Notes under the pieces: generated by a model | Seen by the model: the letters and a program-made list of their open reading frames with translations, nothing else | Databases searched by the model: none | What the model was told of the DNA's origin: nothing | Position numbers and translations under genes: made by a program | In this document: positions 1 to 7,451 of the stretch, one piece after another | How positions within the stretch are numbered: position 1 is the first letter of the stretch | Layout of the letters: each line of letters opens with the position of its first letter | Assembly: GCF_016907055.1 (NCBI RefSeq) | Contig: NZ_JAFBBG010000006.1 | Span: 29,245-93,244, forward strand | Length of the DNA: 64,000 bases | Reading direction: 5' to 3' | From: Paracholeplasma morum | Lineage (GTDB): Bacteria; Bacillota_I; Bacilli_A; Acholeplasmatales; UBA5453

Positions 1-2423
1 CTAAGTTCTCCACCTTCATTGGTTTTCGCATTTTTTACGACTTCTTCGCGTTCATTGTTTTGACGGATTTGGGCTCTTAAGACAAAGGTTGCAATGTCTT
101 TTTGAATCGCATTCGTCATCTCTGTAAACTTTCTAAAGCCTTCGTTTTGATAGATTTGAAGTGGGTTACCTTGACCATAGGATTGTAACGATACAGCCTG
201 TCTTAACTCACTCATTTCATCAATGTGTTTAGTCCAGTGAGTATCAATCACACGTAAGGCTACGACCTTCAAGAACTCTTTAAAGATTTCTTCAGGGAAC
301 ATGGATTTCTTACGGTTAATTTCATCCATTGCAAGCGACTTAACATAAGGAATTAAAGTAGTTTCATCTAACTTCTCTAGTTGTTCTTTTTGTAAGGTTC
401 CTCTATTGAATGTTTGACCATCTAGTTGTGAAATGATGGCTTCATCGTCTATATCATATTTATTTCTACCCACATTGACGATGTGTGAATTTAGGACAGA
501 TTCTAAGTGTCCATCAATGGCTTTAAGTACAAATGGCTCAATGTCATCATTAGTTAAAACGAATGTACGTTCAGCATACATGATTTCTCTTTGTTTACGT
601 AATACGTCATCGTATTTCAAGACATTTTTACGAGCATCATAGTTCTGACCTTCAATACGTTTTTGTGCACTGCTTACGAACTTGCTAAACATTTTACTTT
701 CAAGTGGTTGAGTTTCACCAGTTTTCTTGTCCATGTTTAATTTCGAAATCATTTGAATTCTTTGTTTAAAAGTCTCGCCACCGAAACGCATTAACAGTTC
801 ATCTTCAGCAGACAAATAGAATCTTGAGTACCCTGGGTCACCTTGGCGTCCAGAGCGTCCTCTTAACTGATTGTCAATACGTCTAGATTCATGTCTTTCA
901 GATCCAATTACGGCTAAACCACCTAGTTCTACGACGCCTTCACCAAGTTTAATGTCGGTACCACGACCGGCCATATTTGTCGCAATCGTAACAGAGTATT
1001 TTTGACCAGCTCTGGCGATGATATCTGCTTCTCTTTCGTGTTGTTTAGCATTAAGAACGTCATGTTTAATACCTCTTTTTGTCAAGAGTCTCGATAATAA
1101 TTCAGACGTTTCTACGGCAATCGTACCAAGAAGGATTGGTTGTCCCTTCTTATGTCTTTCTTCAACATCTTTGATCAATGCTTCGTATTTTTCTTCTAAA
1201 GTGACAAATAAATAGTCTGGCGCGTCGTTTCTGACAACCGGTTCATTGGTTGGGACTTCAACGACGTACATGTTATAAATTTCTCTAAATTCTTCTTCTT
1301 CGGTTTTAGCTGTCCCAGTCATCCCTGATAGTTTCTTATACATTCTAAAGAAGTTTTGGTAAGTAATAGTTGCTACTGTAATCGTTTCTTTTTTGATTTC
1401 AACATTTTCTTTGGCTTCTAATGCTTGGTGAAGTCCTTCCGAAAACTGTCTACCTGGTAATACACGACCTGTAAACTGGTCAATGATCAATACTGCATCC
1501 TCTACAACCATGTAATCCTTATCTCTGAACATGATGTAGTTTGCTCTTAAGGCATTGTTAATATGATGCAATAAAGCAACATTATCTAAGTCGTATAGGT
1601 TTGCGATTCTAAAGCTTTGTTCAGCCTTAGAAATACCTGATTCTGAAAGTTCAATCGATTTAGATTCGATATCAATATAGTAATCTTCATCTTTTAATGA
1701 CTTAGTGAATCGGTCTGCAGCTTGATATAAGTTATGATTTTGTTTGGCGCCACCAGAAATGATTAAAGGGGTTCTCGCTTCATCAATTAAAATGGAGTCA
1801 ACTTCGTCAATGATTGCGTAATTTAAACCACGTTTTTGTGTCATATCTTTTTCATATAACACCATGTGGTCTCTTAAGTAGTCAAACCCTAATTCTGAGT
1901 TTGTTGAATAAAGAATGTCACACGCATAAGCTTCCTTCTTTTGATCGGAAGTCAATTCACGTATGTTTAAGCCTACCGTAAGTCCTAAAAAGCGGTAAAT
2001 CTCACCGATTGGCCCATCTGATTCACGTCTGGCTAAGTATTCGTTGACTGTAACAATATGAACGCCTTCTCCTGACAAAGCATTTAAGTAAGCAGGCATG
2101 ACAGCGGTAAGGGTTTTACCTTCACCAGTTTTCATTTCTGCGATATTACCACCATGGATTGCAATTGCCCCTAGTAGCTGAACATAATATGGGTATAAGC
2201 CCGTAACACGTCTAGAAGCTTCTCTAACAACGGCATAAGCTTCAACTAATAAGCTATCTAGTGACTCGCCATTTTTTACGCGATTTTTGAACTCTTCAGT
2301 CTTACCTCTTAACTCATCATCGCTTAAAGCTGCCATATTTGATGCTAGTGCATCAATTTTATCCGCTAAAGGTCTTGCTTTTTTAAGTTCTTTTAGACCT
2401 GAATCAAACCATTTTTTAAACAT
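1..2423 (-). CDS. secA: Preprotein translocase ATPase SecA (3' end cut by window edge)
   Basis: SecA is the cytosolic ATPase that drives unfolded preproteins through the SecYEG channel. Translating the minus strand from the ATG at 2423 gives 807 uninterrupted codons running off the left edge. Visible motifs are Walker A MKTGEGKT (residues about 97-104), the DEVDSILIDEARTP Walker B region, ATNMAGRGTDI and QLRGRSGRQGDPG of the second helicase lobe, so both motor domains and most of the scaffold and wing domains are present. The extreme C-terminus, including any zinc-binding tail, lies outside the window. The start is preceded by an AGAAAGATG purine tract and by a good promoter at 2460-2488. Identification is secure; only the end is unknown. 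Confidence 0.97.
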   Translation of the reverse strand, partial: MFKKWFDSGLKELKKARPLADKIDALASNMAALSDDELRGKTEEFKNRVKNGESLDSLLVEAYAVVREASRRVTGLYPYYVQLLGAIAIHGGNIAEMKTGEGKTLTAVMPAYLNALSGEGVHIVTVNEYLARRESDGPIGEIYRFLGLTVGLNIRELTSDQKKEAYACDILYSTNSELGFDYLRDHMVLYEKDMTQKRGLNYAIIDEVDSILIDEARTPLIISGGAKQNHNLYQAADRFTKSLKDEDYYIDIESKSIELSESGISKAEQSFRIANLYDLDNVALLHHINNALRANYIMFRDKDYMVVEDAVLIIDQFTGRVLPGRQFSEGLHQALEAKENVEIKKETITVATITYQNFFRMYKKLSGMTGTAKTEEEEFREIYNMYVVEVPTNEPVVRNDAPDYLFVTLEEKYEALIKDVEERHKKGQPILLGTIAVETSELLSRLLTKRGIKHDVLNAKQHEREADIIARAGQKYSVTIATNMAGRGTDIKLGEGVVELGGLAVIGSERHESRRIDNQLRGRSGRQGDPGYSRFYLSAEDELLMRFGGETFKQRIQMISKLNMDKKTGETQPLESKMFSKFVSSAQKRIEGQNYDARKNVLKYDDVLRKQREIMYAERTFVLTNDDIEPFVLKAIDGHLESVLNSHIVNVGRNKYDIDDEAIISQLDGQTFNRGTLQKEQLEKLDETTLIPYVKSLAMDEINRKKSMFPEEIFKEFLKVVALRVIDTHWTKHIDEMSELRQAVSLQSYGQGNPLQIYQNEGFRKFTEMTNAIQKDIATFVLRAQIRQNNEREEVVKNAKTNEGGEL

Positions 2424-2459
2424 TAGATCACATCTTTCTTTTTATATTATCTCTATTAA

Positions 2460-2488
2460 ATAATACAACATTAAGGGCTTCAATACAA
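2460..2488 (-). promoter_or_regulatory. Promoter of secA
   Basis: On the minus strand, TTGTAT (2483-2488) and TATTAT (2460-2465) are separated by 17 bases, about 40 bases before the secA ATG. A GGGCTT/AAGCCC inverted repeat (about 2475-2496) straddles the -35 box. It is not followed by a T-run, so it is not an obvious terminator. Confidence 0.6.
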
Positions 2489-2626
2489 GAAAAGCCCATG
2501 ATTTAACATAAAATATAAATCAAAGTTCATTTAAATGTCATTATTAATAGTGTAACTGTCTCAATTTATGTTCGGTAAAGCTATTCTTCATACTTATCCA
2601 ATAGCACGTCAAGAGAAAAATAAAAG

Positions 2627-2655
2627 GGACTAAATGTTATTAAGCACTTTAGTCC
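2627..2655 (-). terminator. Intrinsic terminator after lemA
   Basis: Minus-strand hairpin with arms GGACTAAA/TTTAGTCC followed by a T-rich stretch (CTTTTATTTTTC). It lies just downstream of the lemA stop and ends the metK-lemA transcript. Confidence 0.8.
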
Positions 2656-2673
2656 TCTATTATAAACCTCTTA

Positions 2674-3243
2674 TTATAAATTAAATTCTACATCTTTACG
2701 TTTAGATGGCTCTGCTTCAAAAAAATCTCTCTTTGTATATTTCTTCCAATTCGCAATTACCGAATTAGGAAATACAACTAATTTTTGATTATAGGTTGAG
2801 ACATTCGCATTATAAACGCGTCTAGCAGCTTGAAGGTTATCTTCAACTTCAACACTAGCTTCTTGTAACTTCAAATAGTTTTGACTTGCTTTTAAATCTG
2901 GGTATTGTTCCAAAACGATATTCAGTTTATTTAAAGCAGATGACAAGTCATTTGAATAAGATTGTTTTTCGGAAATTGGTGCGTTTTGCACAGGTTTTCT
3001 TAAAGAAACAATCGATTCAAGTGTGCTCGCTTCATATTTTGCATAGCCTTTTGTTACATCCAAAAGCTTTACAAGAACATCATATCTTTGTTCTAAAGCA
3101 ACATCAACACCAGATTCAGCTTCCTCAACTTTGACGATGAGTTTGTTGAATAAGTTAGTGGTTGCAATTACCCAAAGAAAACAAATTAAAGCTAATCCTA
3201 ACAGTGAACCTAATACTGTTAGGATAATCATTTCACTAGTCAT
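2674..3243 (-). CDS. lemA: LemA family membrane-anchored protein
   Basis: LemA proteins have an N-terminal transmembrane helix with an extra-cytoplasmic or cytosolic four-helix coiled bundle; their function is poorly known. Here a hydrophobic segment (about residues 7-28, MIILTVLGSLLGLALICF) is followed by an alpha-helical region with the family-typical NKLIVKVEEAESGVDVAL and LQAARRVYNANVSTYN stretches. The open frame extends 16 codons further upstream to 3291. However, GGAGGA sits 5-6 bases before the ATG at 3243, so the shorter 189-residue product is chosen. It lies 65 bases after metK and shares its transcript, ending at the hairpin 2627-2655. Family assignment is firm. Confidence 0.9.
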   Translation of the reverse strand: MTSEMIILTVLGSLLGLALICFLWVIATTNLFNKLIVKVEEAESGVDVALEQRYDVLVKLLDVTKGYAKYEASTLESIVSLRKPVQNAPISEKQSYSNDLSSALNKLNIVLEQYPDLKASQNYLKLQEASVEVEDNLQAARRVYNANVSTYNQKLVVFPNSVIANWKKYTKRDFFEAEPSKRKDVEFNL

Positions 3244-3308
3244 ATAATCCTCCAGTGCTGATTGAAATAAATAAGAAACGAAATCAATCAACTTTTACTT
3301 TCTTTATT

Positions 3309-4460
3309 TTATAATAATTCTTTAAAGAAAGCAACTTTATCTAGTCTTTCCCATGGTAAGTCAATATCGCTTCTACCCATGTGTCCATAGTTGGCAGTTT
3401 GTTCGTAGATCGGACGTTTCAAATCAAGAGACTCAATAATGCCTTTGGGCGTCAATCTAAAGTGTTTTCTAACTGTTTCAATGATTAGGTCATCACTAAC
3501 CTTTGCAGTATTGAAGGTATCAATTCGAATAGACACTGGTTGTGCAACGCCAATTGCGTATGCTAATTGAACTTCACATTTGGATGCAACCCCACTTGCA
3601 ACAATATTTTTAGCAATGTATCTTGCCATGTACGAAGCACTTCTATCCACTTTAGATGGGTCTTTTCCTGAAAAGGCGCCCCCACCATGTCTAGAATAAC
3701 CACCATATGTATCCACAATGATTTTACGACCTGTTAGTCCTGAGTCTCCTTTTGGACCACCCACGACAAATTTACCAGTAGGGTTAATATAGTATTTAGT
3801 GTTTTCATCGACTAAATGTCTAGGGATTACAGCATCGATGACATGTTTTTTGATTGCATCTCTTACCGTCTCAATGGGAATATCAGCGTGTTGTGAAGAC
3901 ACAACAACTGAATCCACTCTTAAAGGTCTATCGAACTCATCGTATTCAACAGATACTTGGGATTTACCATCTGGTCTTAAGAAGTCGACTAAATTAGAGT
4001 TTCTAACATCATCTAATCTTCTAACAAGTTGATGCGCCAATTCAATTGGTAGTGGCATGAAGTTTTCAGTTTCATCACATGCAAAACCAAACATCAAGCC
4101 TTGGTCGCCAGCACCTTGTTCATGCCCATCATATTCATCTACCCCCATGGCAATATCTGGAGATTGCGAATTGATTGAGACCAATACTGCTAGATTTTCT
4201 GCATCAAAGCCGAATTTTCCACGGTTATAGCCGATTTTAGCAACCGTATTTCTGACAATCTCTTGGATGTCAACATAGGTTGTGGTGGTAATTTCACCCA
4301 TGACCAGTACTAAGCCGGTCGTTACTGTCGTTTCGCAAGCTACTCTTGCGTCTTTATCATGTGTTAGAATCGCGTCTAGAATCGCATCCGATAAACGGTC
4401 GCAAATCTTATCAGGATGTCCTGATGTTACGGATTCTGATGTAAATAATTTCTTTTCCAT
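3309..4460 (-). CDS. metK: S-adenosylmethionine synthetase MetK
   Basis: Makes S-adenosylmethionine from methionine and ATP in the cytosol. The 383-residue length matches the family. Visible signatures are [20 protein letters not shown] near the N-terminus, [16 protein letters not shown] in the middle and [19 protein letters not shown], the loop and active-site region. AAGGAGG lies 8 bases before the ATG. The leader carries a SAM-I type riboswitch and terminator (4476-4612), so expression is expected to fall when SAM is abundant, which is simple product feedback. It is followed by lemA on the same strand. No key residue appears missing. Confidence 0.97.
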   Translation of the reverse strand: MEKKLFTSESVTSGHPDKICDRLSDAILDAILTHDKDARVACETTVTTGLVLVMGEITTTTYVDIQEIVRNTVAKIGYNRGKFGFDAENLAVLVSINSQSPDIAMGVDEYDGHEQGAGDQGLMFGFACDETENFMPLPIELAHQLVRRLDDVRNSNLVDFLRPDGKSQVSVEYDEFDRPLRVDSVVVSSQHADIPIETVRDAIKKHVIDAVIPRHLVDENTKYYINPTGKFVVGGPKGDSGLTGRKIIVDTYGGYSRHGGGAFSGKDPSKVDRSASYMARYIAKNIVASGVASKCEVQLAYAIGVAQPVSIRIDTFNTAKVSDDLIIETVRKHFRLTPKGIIESLDLKRPIYEQTANYGHMGRSDIDLPWERLDKVAFFKELL

Positions 4461-4475
4461 ATTTCCTCCTTAATA

Positions 4476-4507
4476 TATAAAAAAACTCTTTCCAACGAAA
4501 AGAGTTT
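4476..4507 (-). terminator. Riboswitch-controlled terminator upstream of metK
   Basis: Minus-strand hairpin AAACTCTTT/AAAGAGTTT followed by seven Ts, between the SAM aptamer and the metK ribosome binding site. Its 5' arm immediately follows the closing stem of the aptamer, as expected for a transcription-off expression platform. Confidence 0.85.
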
Positions 4508-4612
4508 ATTGATCTCTCATTGTTGGGATGTCCCCTCGTCGTTAGCACCTTGCTTTGCAGGTTGCTGCTACATCATAGGTCACTGGCCTCCGTAGCTCTG
4601 AATAAGATAGTA
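4505..4612 (-). promoter_or_regulatory. SAM-I (S-box) riboswitch
   Basis: The minus-strand leader of metK contains S-box landmarks in order: CTTATTCAGAG at the 5' side, a GGAGGCCAGTGACC segment, GCAGCAACC, then AAGGTGCTAAC and a final stem before the terminator. The GCAACC and GGTGCTAA elements are the most diagnostic of the SAM-I core. The position between a strong promoter and a terminator directly before metK fits. The GGAGGCCAGTGACCTATGA stretch deviates somewhat from the usual GGAGGGA...GGCCC form, so a covariance-model search would settle the exact fold. Confidence 0.88.
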
Positions 4613-4634
4613 TTCATTTTTTATTTGCATATTC

Positions 4635-4662
4635 ATTATAACAAAATATCTAGCTAAAGCAA
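4635..4662 (-). promoter_or_regulatory. Promoter of metK-lemA
   Basis: TTGCTT (4657-4662) and TATAAT (4635-4640) on the minus strand with a 16-base spacer, about 20-25 bases before the riboswitch aptamer. Confidence 0.75.
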
Positions 4663-4671
4663 GTAAAAAGA

Positions 4672-5952
4672 CTAGTAATCATTAAAGATTTTTTCAAATT
4701 CTGATTTAAATTTTAAAAACCTTTCGACCAAGCTATATTCGAAATAGTGTAAGAAACTTTTTTCAAAGAGGCTGATAACGGCTTGGTTAGGATAAGGTCT
4801 TTTATAGGATTTACTGCTTCTCATTGTTACATACAAATCACAAAGCAATATCACTTGAGACTGAACGGATGGTTGGATTAAATTCATTCGTTTAACAAAT
4901 GCCTGGTCTGCTACCCCTTCAACATGAGCTCTTGAAATATCCTCTGCCTTTTGAGCCAATTGAAGCCTTTTAGCAATCTTAGTTCCCAACAGGGTCGATT
5001 CATTTAGCGCTTCATATTGTTGTTCATTAGATAGATTATAGACAATGTCTTCCACTTCATGGTACCTCAAATGAATGGTTGAGTACTGTCTAATTTGATC
5101 AACTTCCTCTAAAGGTAATCCATAATAAATCGCCAGTTTTTCACTCATTCTAAAAACTAAATCTACATGTTGACGGTCCAAAAATGCATTTTTAGAAGAA
5201 AGAACCACTTTGAATAAATCACTAACGATAGAGGTAAAATTCTCTTGAACCTCTCTACGCTTAATTAGTTCTTTCTTACGTTCTTCTTGCATATAGGACC
5301 CCATTCCTACAATGGCATAGATAACAATCATGAAGATTGAAAACATAATGATTCTTAAAAAGAAATCTTGAGAAGCTTTTGTTGGTAAGAATACATCTAA
5401 GAACTCTAAGATTGTTAACCCTTTGTAGGTTGAAGTAATGTTGTAAGTTAAAACAAAATGAATGAACGTAATTCCGGCCAACATGCCTTGAAATGTCCAC
5501 ATGATGAGTTTCTTACTTTGATAAAGTGAAATAACCACGACAGAGTAATAAATCAATATATAAGCTACGGTCTCAAAGTTATCGAATAACCTTGCGTATA
5601 TCAGTATTGATGAAACAAACATATATAGTGCTTCGACATACATCGCGACTTCTTGCTTGGTTTTATCGTGTCTCTCACCGTATATCAGTCTTTTGATCAC
5701 ATTATTCAGAAAGAATGTGAATGGGAACGATATAAGTGGAAAAAGCCAATCACTTGGCTGTTTATTTACGCTTGCTATAAATAATAATATGATTGAATAA
5801 ACGATGTTAGAAAGAAAGATAATGTTTTTAATAACTATATTTCTTCGATGTAACACCATGACATCATCTGTAATATCGATACCTGATTCGAATCCAAACA
5901 AGCTAGCAAAAAAGTTTTTAGTAAATTTAGTTAAATTGTCTTTCTTTTTCAC
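4672..5952 (-). CDS. Membrane protein with C-terminal degenerate HD-GYP-like domain
   Basis: A 426-residue protein with no certain function. The N-terminal half holds about six hydrophobic segments (residues about 38-60, 68-85, 105-125, 130-150, 155-170 and 200-220). The soluble half (about 225-426) follows the outline of an HD-GYP phosphodiesterase domain: SEKLAIYYGLPLEEVDQIRQ matches its first helices and LLCDLYVTMRSSKSYKRPY matches the ADVYDALTSxRPYR region. The catalytic HD pair is replaced by HLRYHE, and no GYP motif is visible. It is therefore probably a non-catalytic sensor or effector (inference). The start is GTG at 5952, with GGAGGA 5-6 bases upstream. It is last in the priA-fmt-pgpA operon. 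It could also be read simply as an unknown membrane protein. Confidence 0.6.
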   Translation of the reverse strand: MKKKDNLTKFTKNFFASLFGFESGIDITDDVMVLHRRNIVIKNIIFLSNIVYSIILLFIASVNKQPSDWLFPLISFPFTFFLNNVIKRLIYGERHDKTKQEVAMYVEALYMFVSSILIYARLFDNFETVAYILIYYSVVVISLYQSKKLIMWTFQGMLAGITFIHFVLTYNITSTYKGLTILEFLDVFLPTKASQDFFLRIIMFSIFMIVIYAIVGMGSYMQEERKKELIKRREVQENFTSIVSDLFKVVLSSKNAFLDRQHVDLVFRMSEKLAIYYGLPLEEVDQIRQYSTIHLRYHEVEDIVYNLSNEQQYEALNESTLLGTKIAKRLQLAQKAEDISRAHVEGVADQAFVKRMNLIQPSVQSQVILLCDLYVTMRSSKSYKRPYPNQAVISLFEKSFLHYFEYSLVERFLKFKSEFEKIFNDY

Positions 5953-5972
5953 GCTTGTCCTCCAAAATTCTT

Positions 5973-6524
5973 TTAGTCAAACAATGAAATGGCTTTATGA
6001 GGCTCCTCGTGGGCAATATCTTCATTGATTACTTGAGCAACGCGTGTTGAAGCTGCCGCTGCTATTGCGCCAACAATATCATCAAGGAATGTATGAACGA
6101 TTCCCTCTTTTTTACCATCTTCGTTTAATCTAGAAACGATACCGTGCTTATTAACATCAATATCACCAAAGTTTGTCATGCCGATAACACCATAAAGTCT
6201 AGCAACATCAAGGCCTAAAACTTCATCGACTCCAAATAACCCTAGGTCTTGTTCAATGATGTCTTGAATTGGACCTCTAAATAGTTTTTGTTCAGCCATT
6301 CTATCAAGTTCAACAGCTAGTAAAACATGGTGGAAAATATCTCTTAAAGATAAAATCTTCAAGACCGACTCCCTACAAGTTTCAAAACGAATATTGGACG
6401 TATAACGCGCTTGTTGTTGGTATGCAATTTTCGCAATCTCATCAATTTCAACGCCTCTACTCTTTAATGCTTCGACACAAAGACGTGCCATTTCTTCTCT
6501 ACTGAAAAGTACTTTTTTCTTCAT
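5973..6524 (-). CDS. PgpA/YutG-like phosphatidylglycerophosphatase A family protein
   Basis: PgpA-type enzymes dephosphorylate phosphatidylglycerol phosphate. This 183-residue protein resembles the soluble YutG subgroup of Firmicutes, with an N-terminal helical extension (about residues 1-80). It then has DEVLGLDVARLYGVIGMTNF and the HTFLDDIVGAIAAAASTRVA signature (about 145-163), which contains the acidic residues of the family. Its start overlaps the fmt stop by 4 bases (ATGA type), so the two are translationally coupled. The membrane protein gene at 4672-5952 follows after 20 bases. The family is fairly clear; the substrate is inferred. Confidence 0.82.
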   Translation of the reverse strand: MKKKVLFSREEMARLCVEALKSRGVEIDEIAKIAYQQQARYTSNIRFETCRESVLKILSLRDIFHHVLLAVELDRMAEQKLFRGPIQDIIEQDLGLFGVDEVLGLDVARLYGVIGMTNFGDIDVNKHGIVSRLNEDGKKEGIVHTFLDDIVGAIAAAASTRVAQVINEDIAHEEPHKAISLFD

Positions 6525-7438
6525 TGGTTAAATATATCTCCCTTTTTTAAAATTTTTTGTCCATTTAAAAAGTCAGTTGTTGCCATAATTTTTTTGTTTT
6601 CTGGTTGAATCTTTGTAATAGATACAGCCCCATCAGCGGTGCAGACAATTAGTTCTTTTCTGTCGCTAATGATTTCGCCCGGCTTTCCAGTTACAATTAT
6701 ATCACTTTTTTTCATTTCATACACCTTAATCCGTACATTATTAATGAAAATTGAGCCTGCCGGTTGAGGTAAAAGTGATCTTAAATGGTTGATTATGCTA
6801 TCTGAATTCATGTTAAAATCTAAAGTTTCTTCTTCTGGTTTAATATTGTATGCAAAAGAAACCAGTGATTCATCTTGCTTAATACGATTATTTGTCCCTT
6901 TGATTACACTATCTAGTTCTTCTTCTAGAAGTTCTTTTGCAAGCATACTCAGTTTATTCATTAAGGTTTCTGTAGTATCTTCGGGGAAAATTTCCGTTTC
7001 TTTTTTAGCAATCATATCGCCAGCATCCATTTTTTGAGCCATGTACATTAAAGTAACGCCAGTCACAGTATCTCCGTTTTTGATGGCATATTGTACTGGT
7101 GCGCCTCCACGGTACTTAGGCAGTAGACTTCCATGTAGATTTAATGAGATTGCTGAATCCAAAATAACATTTGGAATCATTTGCCCATATGCTGCAGTAA
7201 TGATTAAATCAGGTTTAACATCCAATATGGTTTGATAATCCTGTCTCATTTTAATCGGTTGAAAAACAGGAATATTGTGCTCGAGAGCATACTTTTTAAC
7301 TGGACTGTGTTCAATCTCACCTTTACGTCCAATCTTTTTATCAGGTTGTGTCACAACCAGTTTTACCCCGTAGGTTACGTGCAAATAAGCCAAAGACGGC
7401 ACTGCATAACTTGGGGTTCCCATGAATACTATGTTCAT
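6521..7438 (-). CDS. fmt: Methionyl-tRNA formyltransferase
   Basis: Transfers a formyl group from 10-formyltetrahydrofolate to initiator Met-tRNA. The protein (305 residues) starts MNIVFMGTPSYAVPSL and has the folate-site region NLHGSLLPKYRGGAP (about residues 105-120) and GVTLMYMAQKMDAGDM, all typical. The open frame continues 15 codons upstream, but GGAGG lies 7-8 bases before the ATG at 7438, which is chosen. It follows priA by 13 bases and overlaps pgpA by 4. The priA-fmt pair is a common arrangement in Firmicutes; the usual def and rsmB partners are absent here. Confidence 0.95.
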   Translation of the reverse strand: MNIVFMGTPSYAVPSLAYLHVTYGVKLVVTQPDKKIGRKGEIEHSPVKKYALEHNIPVFQPIKMRQDYQTILDVKPDLIITAAYGQMIPNVILDSAISLNLHGSLLPKYRGGAPVQYAIKNGDTVTGVTLMYMAQKMDAGDMIAKKETEIFPEDTTETLMNKLSMLAKELLEEELDSVIKGTNNRIKQDESLVSFAYNIKPEEETLDFNMNSDSIINHLRSLLPQPAGSIFINNVRIKVYEMKKSDIIVTGKPGEIISDRKELIVCTADGAVSITKIQPENKKIMATTDFLNGQKILKKGDIFNQ

Positions 7439-7451
7439 AGCATTACCTCCT

